This document shows positions 22,875 through 33,283 of a stretch of 64,000 nucleotides of DNA, piece by piece. The stretch is from the NCBI RefSeq assembly GCF_020360975.1, contig NW_025408684.1:682001-746000 (forward strand). The letters are read 5' to 3'. Numbering within the stretch: the first letter of the stretch is position 1; the number at the start of each line of letters is the position of its first letter. The DNA comes from Hirsutella rhossiliensis. Taxonomy: Eukaryota; Ascomycota; Sordariomycetes; Hypocreales; Ophiocordycipitaceae. Position numbers and translations under genes: made by a program. Below the pieces are notes generated by a model. It saw only the letters and a list, made by a program, of their open reading frames with translations. It ran no database searches and was not told where the DNA came from.

Positions 22875-24485
22875 CGGGGTGAGCAGCTGGACTCTCGCAT
22901 CGATGCTGCTGTGTCGCCGGCGGGCTGTCGGAGTGGCTTTAGGGGGTTGCAGATACCACATGAGCGCTGTTTTTTTTTTGGGAGCGATGCATGATGTCGG
23001 CTACCATTGGAGCTATATAATGGGTTTCTGATGATATTTCGTCTTTTTTCTTCTCTTCCCAGCTTCACTGCCGCAGATACAAATGTGCTCGGGGTGGTGG
23101 CTTTGGTTGATGGCTAGGTAGTTTAAATCATGGCGTTGGCCGGCGACATTTATGCCGCGATCCTCTTTGACCCCAGCTGCCCCTTCTTTATGATTGCTTG
23201 GACCAAGCCTGTCTCTCTCGCGGCCTGTGTGGGACACGATGAGCGACGCGCTGCCGAGTCACACAGCGACGAGGAGATGACGGAGGAGCGGCCGGGCAGC
23301 TACAAAGACCAGTGAGAGGCAGCAAGCGGGACACGCTCGTGTTACTGGAAGCCTCACTCATCACCCCGAGGCGGCACGGAGCAATGCGCGTATAGTCCTC
23401 GGAGCCGGTATCCCGCAGCAACGGGTAGCAGCTGGAGAGCTATCCGCGACAGATAGCGCAGGGGGGCCAAGCGGCTCGCCATTGGCGACGCCAGGAAGCC
23501 GCTTATCCAAGCTTTAGCAAGCTTTAGCAAGCTTTAGCAAGCTTTAGCTAATCGCCGGGAGCCCCGCAGATGCGACGAGCGGATCGTCCCATGCGGAGGG
23601 GGAGAGCATTAATCAGCATTTGACTTAGGTACAGAGTACACAGTGCTCCATACCTCGCGCTCAACAGCTGCCTCGACACACCCACCACACCGGCCTCGTA
23701 AGCCACCTCCGTCTCGGATCACGGCTTCTCTCCAGACTGGTACGTACGCACGAGGCAGACGGGAGACGAGTTGAGCCGGCCAGCTGAGGTTCAGTAACGG
23801 AGTGGCGAACTCGGGGTCGGGATTGGCCCGCCCGTTTCCTTCCTCCCCCCCCACCCCCGGCTGCATCCATGTACTTGGTACATATCGGCTTTCTTCCTTT
23901 TGGGACGAGCGGGGTGGTGGGGGAAGGGGAAGGAGGGGCACCCGGTAGAGCTCGCCCGCCGCGTCACCAATTCGCTCATGTCACGATGCGAGCTCGATGC
24001 TGCTCGCCGTCTGCCTCTGCGCCAGGAACTGAGCATTGCGTAGCTCTGCCTGGTCCCGCCGAGTCCAAAACAAGAACGACTAAAGAGTGAGGGAGCCAGA
24101 GAGTGGCGGCGTCGTCGCCATGGCCGACGAGGAAACCGGGAAGCTTATCAATGCTGTCCCGGTTGACTGACGCATCTGCCCGCAAACTTACTTGGGGGCT
24201 AAGTCGACGACGGCTGTGGCCCGCCACAGTTCCCGAATCGCCGTGCCGGGCCTCCCATTCTCATATAAAACCCCCCCTCCCTTTCGGCCGGGACCTTTGC
24301 TCTGTTGTTGCTGCTGCAGTGTGCTACCAACAGCTGACTTACCATCACCTCATCTTGTACTGTGCCTGTAGTACACGCACAATTCTCTTCCCCTCCCTCT
24401 TCCATCGTGCAGACATCAACCGATCTGATTTCGTCAAGATCTCTCCTCGAGCCAGGCCATCCATTATCCCTCCAGCAACTTCGCC
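22875..24485. other. Intergenic, no gene seen
   Basis: Holds a perfect 10-base tandem repeat (listed separately), a poly-T run at 22971-22979 and the promoter of the flavoprotein gene, with a possible TATA element (CATATAAAA) near 24262. No coding exon was recognised. Confidence 0.5.
23509..23548. repeat. Perfect tandem repeat (AAGCTTTAGC)4
   Basis: Four identical 10-base units containing HindIII-type palindrome AAGCTT, spaced by one helical turn each. Non-coding. The identity of all four units suggests recent slippage. Confidence 0.92.
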
Positions 24486-25489
24486 ATGGCTCCCAAGATT
24501 GCCATTGTCTTTGTTAGTCCTTTCCTGCGCTCTTGTTCCTCTTTTACAACAGCTTTCCCCGCCAGCCGTCTTGCCTGTTGCTGTGCCCCCTCTCGCCCCG
24601 AAGCCAGCAGACACGGGTGACACGACTGCCTGGCGACGCACTCACCGTCCCTCCGTTACACTTCCTTGCGTTTCCATGTCGTACATCGATTGCCGTGCTC
24701 TGAATTTTGCCCCCCCTCCCTCTGGCTTGTCGCCCCCCTCCCAGACCAACGCTGACGGAGTGCCCTCGGCCTCGTACAGTATTCCATGTACGGCCACATT
24801 CGGCAGCTGGCCGAGGCCGAGAAGAAGGGCATCGAAAAGGCCGGCGGCCAAGTCGACTTGTATCAGCTCCCCGAGACGCTCCCCGACGAAGTCCTGGCCA
24901 AAATGCACGCCCCGGCCAAGCCCACTGATATCCGCGTCTTGGAAGATCCCACAGTCTTGACTAAGTACGATGCCTTCCTCCTTGGTATTCCCACCCGATA
25001 CGGCAACTTTCCCGCTCAGTGGAAGGTATGTACATGTGGCCCCACGCAGCCTGGATCCGGGGACCCGAGCCCGTCCAGCACTGCTGTCAAGGCTAGGGTG
25101 GTGGCTAGATTGCTGCTAACCATGCGTCTTTTCTCCTCCCCCCTTAGACCTTCTGGGACAAGACGGGCGGTGTCTGGGCCTCGGGTGGCTTCTACGGCAA
25201 GTATGCCGGCCTCTTCGTCTCCACGGGCGGCCACGGTGGCGGCCAGGAGTCGACGTGCATCGCAGCCATGTCGACTCTCGCCCACCACGGAATCAACTAC
25301 GTCCCGCTCGGCTACGCAAAATCCTTCGCCCAGTTGACCAACCTGTCCGAGGTTCACGGCGGCAGCCCTTGGGGTGCCGGCACCTTCGCCGGCGGTGATG
25401 GCTCCCGACAGCCCAGCGCTCTCGAGCTCGAGATTGCCACCATCCAGGGCGAGACCTTTTACCAGACCGTTGCCAAGGCCTTTGGCTAG
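24486..25489 (+). CDS. NAD(P)H:quinone oxidoreductase, WrbA/flavodoxin-like
   Basis: Exons 24486-24512, 24780-25025 and 25148-25489 give 204 residues, all phase 0. It belongs to the FMN-dependent WrbA family (yeast Pst2, Ycp4, Rfs1), which reduces quinones by two electrons and guards against redox cycling. The N-terminal strand MAPKIAIVF is followed by [20 protein letters not shown], the FMN phosphate loop. [42 protein letters not shown] and the GYAKSF segment are all family hallmarks. The first exon encodes only nine residues, and the first intron (267 nt, donor GTTAGT) is long for this genome. No signal peptide; probably cytosolic or peripherally attached to the plasma membrane as in yeast. 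Confidence 0.95.
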
Positions 25490-25839
25490 TTGCGGGCCAC
25501 CGGACCCGGTGATCAGTAGGCCGAGACGGACGCGGCAAAGGTCGACGGCGCGGCAAATGTCGGCGCCCGGCCGCTCGGCCCACTAGCGGGGACTGCTTCA
25601 TTGACGGGAAAGGCGAGACAGCGAATTGGCACAGGCAGCTTTCCTGTTCAATGTTTCACCATGTGCAAAGCAAGTATCTAGGAAGATTCCGTAGCTTCGA
25701 TGGAATGTAGCCCATCCAGCCCTGACAAGAAGCATCCGCCGCTGCGCGAGAACGGAATGGAAGATAACCCGGGTCCATTCCCAGGCCCTGAACAAGCACT
25801 TCCCTGCCCTTACATGTTGTCAGTGAGGAGAAAGTCTCT
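25490..25839. other. Convergent 3' region
   Basis: 350 bases between the 3' ends of the flavoprotein and methyltransferase genes. Nothing beyond likely UTR sequence. Confidence 0.5.
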
Positions 25840-26761
25840 TCACTCGCCATGCTTTTGCAATGTGCAAATCTCCGCCATGCACTCTACTGACAGCAAGTCA
25901 TGGCTGATGGTGTTGGATCCGCTCTTGGCCATCAACTCGTCCAAGATCCCGTACAGGTACTTCATGGTTGTGTGCTTGGCCGGGTCTCGAGTCGAAGGGT
26001 CACCGCCGTAGTCCACCCAATAGCTTGTTTGAAGATCCTCAATCACGTACAGCCCCCCGGGCTTGACGATTGGCCATAGACGTTCCAGCGATGTCATTTG
26101 CTGCTCCATCGTGTGCCCGCCGTCGTCAACCACGATGTCGAACAGGCCGTGGGCCGTCGTGTCGGCGGCGAAACGCTCGAGAAAATCAGCATCCGCCTGA
26201 TCGCCAACAAAGACGTGGGCATTGGCCGTCTTGTCTTGATACTTGTTTGCACACAGTGCGTCAAATTCGATAAAGTACAGTTCAACGTTGGGCAAATACT
26301 CGAGCCAGGTATAGTAAGATGCACCAGGGCCATAGTCCTTTGAGGGTGAGTGGCACGTCGATAACGGTCTGACAAGATGAGTACAATACCATGTTGCAGC
26401 CAAGCCCGATTTCCAGCATCTTTAAGGGCAGGCTTCGGAGAGGCAAAAGATATTTTTCATACATGTGCTGATAGCTGTGGGTGGTGACTTTGTCGGTGCC
26501 GTGCTTGAGCGCGACTTGCTCGAAAGAAGCGCTTTGCTGGTTCGTGTCTCGGGAGGCATTGCTGTGCACAGGGCGAGGAAGCGGGCGGACACGAGTCAGC
26601 TTTGAATTCCTCGGTGACGGTCCGCTGACTTGCAGGTAAGTGCCCGGCTTGATGTGCTGCTGCAACAGCTCTGTCTCGCGGCCCAGCTGGTGAACAAGGG
26701 CCAGGGTGAAGAAGGCGGCGGCCGCGCAGAAGAGAGGAATTAGGATCCGGTTTTGCTTCAT
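25840..26761 (-). CDS. Membrane-anchored SAM-dependent methyltransferase, MycE/hard-surface-induced type
   Basis: Exons 26761-26390 and 26337-25840, 289 residues; the 52-nt intron has donor GTATTG and acceptor CTCAAAG. Residues 7-25 (LIPLFCAAAAFFTLALVHQL) form a signal anchor, so the enzyme should face the ER or Golgi lumen. The catalytic domain begins KHGTDKVTTHSYQHMYEKYL and carries LEIGLGCN (SAM motif I), GDQADADFLERFA, FDIVVDDGGHTMEQ (metal-binding Asp-Asp) and GGLYVIEDLQTSYW. The last three are the pattern of the MycE/MycF sugar O-methyltransferases of macrolide biosynthesis and their fungal relatives, some annotated as hard-surface-induced protein. A glycan or glycolipid O-methylation role is inferred from the family and the anchor. 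The substrate is unknown. Confidence 0.85.
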
Positions 26762-27263
26762 CCTGACGGCGAGGGACCTCTATCCTTGTGCAGAGGGACG
26801 AATCCTGGGCGCGGTGTTTGATGGAGACGGGACTGGAAGAGAAAAGACAGCGTTGGCGCGAGAAACTGGGCCTCGGGGCGTGAGAGCCCAAGGTGTTGCG
26901 AGCCGGGTTGGCTCCCGCGAATTCCCAGCACCCTGTGCCGAGACGGCAGGCACGACGAAGGGGGCCGAGGCAGGCACCTTGGAGAGGCGAATTTGGAAGG
27001 ACTGACCTATCCGGGCTTGATGCGCGAGAACCGTTCAGAAGCAGGGCAGCCTCGGAATTGCATTTTCCCACGCCAATACAGCGAAGCAGGCTTAACTCAC
27101 TCCTTCATCCTCCCACGAGTGGCTGTAGGGACATGTCGCACATCTGCTGACGCCTTGGCTCCAAACAGTTGGCGTACGTCGTCCACGGGTGACTGCGTGC
27201 AAGTTCTGGCGCTGAGAACGCAATGGGCTGCCAACTGTCGGCCCTCTCGTTGCCTAGTGCTGC
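26762..27263. other. Intergenic, no gene seen
   Basis: Promoter side of the methyltransferase gene and 3' side of the membrane-protein gene. No coding exon was recognised. Confidence 0.5.
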
Positions 27264-28372
27264 TCAGATCCTGTTGCCAGACCGGCCATCCCTTTGCTTG
27301 AAGAGATTCGTTTGCGACCCGAAAAACGGGTTGGGCTGGAATGGGTGGGGGTTCGACTGCAGCTCTCCATCGTACGGCCGTTGGGGCTTATCCTCGACAG
27401 GCCTGGCTACCTCGATCTCGCCCCTGTAGATCTCAACGACGGACACGAGCGGGAACAGCAACAGCAGCATGGACAGAAGCTGCCCGAAGCCCCACGTCTT
27501 TTCTCCCTCTTCGTTAAGCTTCACCGACGGATGGCCAAAGGCCTGCGACAGGAGGCCGATGCGCACGGCGGCGCCCACGGCAATGACCGTCATTAGAAAC
27601 AGCCCGGCGACCTGGACGACCTTGTAAAACTTCTGGTCTCGACTGTGCAGATACCAGGTCGCCAAACCAAAAATGATGCCGTTGCCTCCGATGACGACGA
27701 TAGTTCCCACGTATGATAGCCCGATGCTGGACGGTGCCCCGTTGCCGTCAACCTGCCAGACGCAAGCGATGGGCAAGGTATCGTTCTCGAGTCCTTTCGA
27801 CACCGCCTTGAGCACGAACACGCCAGAGACGCTGGACAATGCCAGGTTGACAAACATGAGGAACTGCCTCATCCACCGAATGACCCAATCGCGGCGGTAG
27901 TCGTGGACTAGAGCCAGCAAGGTGGCGTTGTGCGTCGCCATGGAGAGCAGAGACAGCATCCATATCAGAAAGAAGTGGTACGGCACCAGCGTGTTCATCT
28001 TGGCCAATCCTACACCTGCAAGCCTCGAGTCAGCTAAGGGTGATGATGGATGGCCTTTGGCAGGCAGCGCGCCTCACTTTGAATGCCGATGCCTTGCAGA
28101 ATCTGGGAATCGCTGTATCCATTGAGCAGCTTGCGCCGGATGGTCGAGTCCTTGGCTCGAAAGTCGGCCCAGATGACGGTGGCGGACAAGACGATGGCCA
28201 GACATGCAGTGACCATGAAGGACAACAGGATCTGCGAGGCCATGTCAGCCGCCGGCTGCCTTTGCTCGTCAGCTCGCCCGGCGCGTGTCCTTACCCCAGC
28301 TCCCGCGACGCCAGCATCGCTAGGGGCAGACTCTGGCGCGCCCGTGCATCTGGGAGACTCCAAAAAAGCCAT
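27264..28372 (-). CDS. Six-helix integral membrane protein, unknown function
   Basis: Exons 28372-28078 and 28015-27264, 348 residues; the 62-nt intron has donor GTGAGG and acceptor CTTGCAG. Six hydrophobic segments are visible: about residues 47-68, 107-132, 146-168, 196-221, 231-254 and 277-297. After the last one the tail is cytosolic by charge and contains NPHPFQPNPFFG; NPF tripeptides bind EH domains in endocytosis. I do not recognise the family. Exon 1 contains an in-frame 39-base stretch (28294-28256 on the minus strand) that starts GTAAGG and ends CAG; it could be a tiny retained intron, but is translated here because it is below the usual intron size. The first ATG in the frame with good context is used. 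Confidence 0.78.
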
Positions 28373-31300
28373 GATGTGGTGGCGCGGATGCAGGGCACGG
28401 CTCTCGATAGTGTGTGAATGAGGGATGGAGTCTTCACGATGCCGGGTTTCGCACTGGGTCCCTGGGATATGAAATGGACCCGACAGGCTTGCTGTTGCCA
28501 TGACGTCGTGGTTCAGGGGGATGTGGTCCCCTCTCCTCCCTTGAGACACGAAACGGGGCCTTTATCGGAAAACATAATTACTGCACGAAGGAGTGATCAA
28601 ATTACAGTACTGCCAGCGGCTCTGAGACAGGCAGCGATCCCCGGCGCTTCTTTTCTTGCCAGGGCTGTGTGCTCTTGGCACCCTGGGCAAGCGCCGGCGA
28701 ATCCACCCAATCAAGTCGCCCTCGGCCATTTTTGCTACGTACCTTAAAGGTAGGTACTGTACGTATCTACAGTAGTAGGTGCCTAGGTACCTACCTAGGT
28801 AGCTCATTGGCCCCCGAGCTGTCACTGGACATGCAGACCCGCCCGCCTCGTGGGGGCAACGGTTGTGGCAACGGTTAAGTTAACTATCCCGGTGCTGCAT
28901 CAAGCAAGCCATGCCCCCTTTTACTGAGCCAGCGAGCGAGCATCCGCAGGCCCAACGTCTCTGCCCTGGGACCGCCGCGGCTGTGGCTATCGATGGGGGC
29001 CTGGGCGCTGCCCGACGAGGGCAGTTCGCCCACGGAATTTGGTTGGCTCGTCACTAATCAACCTCAACGGGCTGCAGGGGACCCAACGCCCGTCGCCAGG
29101 CTGGCAAATTTGCGACAGCAAGGCCGGGAACGCGGAAGAGCCGTCCGCATTCCGGGGGGACAAGGTGCCAAATACCAATTCAAGATTGTACTGTACTCTA
29201 CTACGCAAACCCCGAGCGTATACGCCGCGGATGAAAGTGGAATGGCTCTAGAATCAACGCTTTTGCCTGATGATGCCTACATTACAGTATCATGACCCCG
29301 GCACGAACGCCCACTGACCCAACGTCGGCCATTGCTCAGGGCGTGACGGCTCTCCAAGTGGCAATGCAAATTGCCGCTTACACACATACACTCAAAGGCC
29401 CTGGCAGATTATTCACCAGGGCGAGGCGAGCAACTCGATTGATTCTATCTCACGCTTTTCCATGGTCATTCGTCGCGACGCCTGGCCGTGTTTGACCCTT
29501 GCTCGTCAGTTGTCCGTGGACAGAGATCAGCTCTCAACGTGACTTCGTTGATTTGACAGTTCGCGTCGAGTGTGCCTTTCAACCGACACTCAACTCCTTC
29601 AGTCTCCACGCGGCAAGCCGCGGGAATAAGCCTCTAGTTCCTCACTTCGCCACTCTTGCAATGCAACCCAAACATGGCCGTTGCCCGGCCTGGTCACATT
29701 TTCGTGCTCGGATGTCTCAGATGGTGGAAGAGAGTCCAAGTAAAGGAAGACTGGCTACCGCTCGTGCCGTTTTGTGTGTACCATCTGGTTTCTAAGGAGC
29801 CATGAAGCGTACCTCGAGGTATTGCCTCGCCCTTGTTATTTGATGTAATTAATCCATCACATGGATTGGGAATCTGTCAGCTGCCACCAGCACCTCCATG
29901 GCATATAGAGTCCACTTCCAGGTCCTTTGTAGGAGTGTCACTTCACTTTTGCCTGCACAACACAGTGGTTTCCTCACAGAATCCATCAAAGTCGATCGGG
30001 TTGACATCACTGCAGACAAAATGTGCCACGACTTTCGACAAGCCTGGATGGGAACCCTTGGGTCATTCAAGCTCAACCTTGGCACATCGGTTGACTATCG
30101 AAGTATGGATGTAGTTGCTGGACCCTGGACCCTTGGCAGGCCAGCCGCCGAGAGACCGCTCATGCTCTCGAATGAGTCGGTCGGTTCACGTTCTAAGCAC
30201 GTGCTTCAACTCTCCTCACAATCACATGCTATTTATCTCGAAAAAGCCTTCATGGTTCTTGCCACCAGCGCCTGCCATGCACCCTGAGCTCTGACCTGAA
30301 CACGCTAGGAGTAGACTTGTCCCCGTCGTACTACTTCGTACACGACACCGAATCTCCATTTCAGGTGTAGCAGTTTGATCGCTGCTCCCTGCTCTGATGT
30401 ATTGTTGAATACCTTTTATGGTAAATACCCCATTGGTAACTTATGACACTTCTGAGGTTTACATGGTATAAGAATTATCTAATATCGATCTGCACATTAC
30501 TTTTCGTAAGCGAGGCGATTCTTTTCTGTTAGAATGATAAAAGCTATTATTCCTGTACGGAGTACCGGTACCGTGGAAAACATGGCCTTATCGATTACTG
30601 TGCCATGCAGCCAGCGAGGCGGGCCGACGCTGCAACCTGGAAACTACTGGCCAGCTTCATCCAGTAAAATTGCTAAGTTAGGGCCAGCCGTGTCTGCGAA
30701 TAGCCGAGCCTGGGAACATCACCAACAAGGTACTGTACGCATGCCTCCATGAGACAGATCAGACACTGCAGCTTGCTGACGCAGGCAATGCAGCGGCCGT
30801 TGGGGGCCGAACGTTTGGCAGGCGACGAGGCCATGGGCCCTTGACGGCGATCGCCGCATTGACAGCTTCGACTTGGATTCGGCACTTGGGATAATTATTG
30901 CGACTGCAAAAGCACGCCAAATTGCTTTTTCTGCCAAGGGCAAAAGCAAGGCTTCTCAGACTGGCTTGCTGTTCATCTCGTTGCCGTCGACGCTCATGAC
31001 CGAGCTCGCCCAAGCCATCTCGAGCCGTCAAGGGCCTGCCTTTTCAGGTCGAGCGAGGCAGCGTGCGCCCTCGGTAGCGGACCAACTATGCTGTGCAACT
31101 GACCACGACTCTTGTTTTCGACGAGACGCTTGTTGCCTCTTTTCTCGCGACGGGCTCGCCTCCCTGCGCGTGCGTGCCCGACTGGGCTTGATGATGGGAC
31201 CCGGGGCGCCACGACGAGGACGACATGAATCCCAGGCACGGTCGTAAGCCCGAGGCGCACATGGCTGTGTTTCACCTTTCTTGTCTATCCCGTCAGGTAC

Positions 31301-32554
31301 CGCCAGAAGAAAGCGTCAGCTAGAACATTTGGGGCTATGGATCTGCATCAGACACCCCCCCCCCCTTCCTCTCCCTCTCCCTCCCGAGGGAGCGCGGCTA
31401 AGAGGCCACATCAGCCATACAGTACCTAGTGCAAGGCACTCGTTGTGCATCCCCCGTCGACACCCATGGCCCAGGTCGGTCAACATGGGGCTCACCATCG
31501 ATTCATCCCGCACGGCGCAGCACTTCCACTGTACATACATACAGTACATGCCGGGAACATCGTACCGGCTGGTTGGTTCGCAGCGCGAGATGGCATGGCT
31601 GCAGGCATATGGACGTACAACCCTTGTCCAGCTCGTCTGTTCTTGGGCCATGAGTGGCTCGCGGCAGCGGAAGTCATCCGGTTCTGCGGAGCAGCGTACA
31701 GTTATCTTCATAGTCGAACATGCACCTCACACACGCCCCCTAGACATACAGTACGGAATCTTGGGCCCGCTGATGCAGCTGTTGGCCCTGCTCTCTCTCA
31801 CTTCTCTCCTCTCTCTTCCCCTGGGATGGACCCTTTTTTACCAGGGGGGGGGGATGAAGCTAACAGTGCTGTCCCAATGCACAACGCTTGCTCGCTCGTA
31901 CGCGGTGCACACAGCCCAAGTTGAACCCCCTCTTCACCATCCGAGTCGTGGTCGGCACGGGATTGACATGAGTCAGGGAAGCTCGCCATTGCCCTCGCCA
32001 ACAGGTCCCTTGCGGCGGATTCGCACGCGGGGCGCCCAACTAACGGCACACGATGATGGCGCACCCGGCTGCTGCCTGAGGGGATGGGACACACTGCACG
32101 TACCGTACAGTATGTACGGATACATGTGCATTGATGGCTGGCTGGCAGGCAGCATACATACATGCTTCGTACATACTATACAGCGTTGGCAAGCCCGGTT
32201 TTGTCGATTGCTCGTGGTCCAGGGCCCACCACGAGGCGAGCCTGTCTCAGCCCTGGATGAAACACAGCCAACGACGACTACCAGGAACATGCCAGCGCTT
32301 CCCTTGCTCCTCGTCTTCATGTAACTTACATATTCCCGCGCGTGCCCTGCATCAAGGCGTCTCCGTCCGTCTCTTCCCTTTTGGTGGCTGCCCGTTGGTT
32401 CTGTTCTGTTTGTTCTCATGGTTGCTCCCCTACCTGGCTGTGCAACAACCCAGCGGCCCGTCGTTCGTTGTTGTCGTCGTCGTCGTACGATTTGCATGTC
32501 TACTCTCCCGGCCCTGTTTACACTTTCTCGACGGAGCACCACATCATCATCGCC
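28373..32554. other. Gene-free 4.2 kb stretch
   Basis: The largest gap in the window. No exon with recognisable similarity was seen on either strand. The longest frames (31281-32324 plus; 31973-33439 minus, half of which is antisense to the F-box gene) have no family features. It includes a TAGGTA patch (28742-28803), an AT-richer patch at about 29810-30560 that may be an old degraded insert, TACGGAGTAC near 30558, and a C/CT-rich run at 31349-31385. Confidence 0.5.
28742..28803. repeat. TACCTAGGTA-type repeat patch
   Basis: Contains GTGCCTAGGTACCTACCTAG and related units, the same family as those at 7.1, 11.1 and 58.4-58.8 kb. Confidence 0.75.
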
Positions 32555-33283
32555 ATGACGGTGCCCCTCTCCCTGAGACAAGGCGGCGGCGGCGACGACA
32601 TGATGGTCCTTGCAAGAATGGCCACGACGGCTCCGAGAATAAGAGGCCGAGATGTCTACGACTGCTCGGCCGCCCGCAGCAGTCCTTCCAAGCAGCCCGT
32701 TGCAGCGTGGCGTCGGCCTGCCATGCCCTCCCTCATCGAGCGGCTGCCCAACGAGCTCCAGCGCATCGTCTTCTCCCAGCTCGACTACCAATCCCTCATC
32801 CACCTCTCCACCATGAATCGATACTTTCACCGGGCCATTGACCCGCAGACCATGGCCGACGGGATCGACAAGGTCCAGTTCGTCATGCGAGCGGCGAAGG
32901 ACTTCCCCCAGCACCGTCCCAGCGAAAAAGGCCACGACTACCGGCCGGGCAACTTTGAGTGCTACGTCTGCTTCCGGGTCCGCTCGCCCGACCACTTCGA
33001 CATGTTGCAGCCCCAGTCCGCCTACGTTGACGCCCACGGCTGCCTCGTCCGGAACCGCGAGCCCGACATGCGCACAGATAGACAGGTCATGCTGCGGCGC
33101 TTCTGCGTCGACTGTGGCGTCGCCGAGGGTCTCCACGCGCCCTTCGACTGCCTGACAACGAGGACCGGCAAAGACCTCTGGGTGTGCAGCTGTCGGCAGG
33201 TCTGGTCCAAGCCCGCTTGTCTGCGGTGCCCTGACTGTCGCGGGGACTGCCCTTTGCGGCCGAGGAGAAAGCTGTTGATGTGA
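32555..33283 (+). CDS. F-box protein with cysteine-rich C-terminal domain
   Basis: Intronless, 242 residues from the ATG at 32555 (catcgccATG); the frame is open further upstream but without a better start. Residues 58-95 form an F-box: SLIERLPNELQRIVFSQLDY followed by LIHLSTMNRYFHRAI. F-boxes recruit substrates to SCF ubiquitin ligases through Skp1. After it come paired cysteines (CYVCFR, RRFCVDCGVAEG, WVCSCRQVWSKPACLRCPDC) that could form one or two zinc-binding modules and may recognise the substrate. This fungal arrangement, a short F-box protein with a Cys-rich tail, is common in Pezizomycotina but its target is unknown. Confidence 0.85.
   Translation: MTVPLSLRQGGGGDDMMVLARMATTAPRIRGRDVYDCSAARSSPSKQPVAAWRRPAMPSLIERLPNELQRIVFSQLDYQSLIHLSTMNRYFHRAIDPQTMADGIDKVQFVMRAAKDFPQHRPSEKGHDYRPGNFECYVCFRVRSPDHFDMLQPQSAYVDAHGCLVRNREPDMRTDRQVMLRRFCVDCGVAEGLHAPFDCLTTRTGKDLWVCSCRQVWSKPACLRCPDCRGDCPLRPRRKLLM

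Noticed and set aside
24486..28372. Secondary-metabolite cluster around the methyltransferase
   Set aside because: No polyketide synthase, NRPS, terpene cyclase or P450 is present; the neighbours are a redox flavoprotein and an unknown membrane protein.
31281..32324. 347-codon open frame on the plus strand in the gene-free stretch
   Set aside because: The translation is a mix of simple-sequence Pro/Leu runs and Cys/His-rich noise with no motif, no codon-bias signal that I can see and no splice context. Long chance frames are common in GC-rich DNA.
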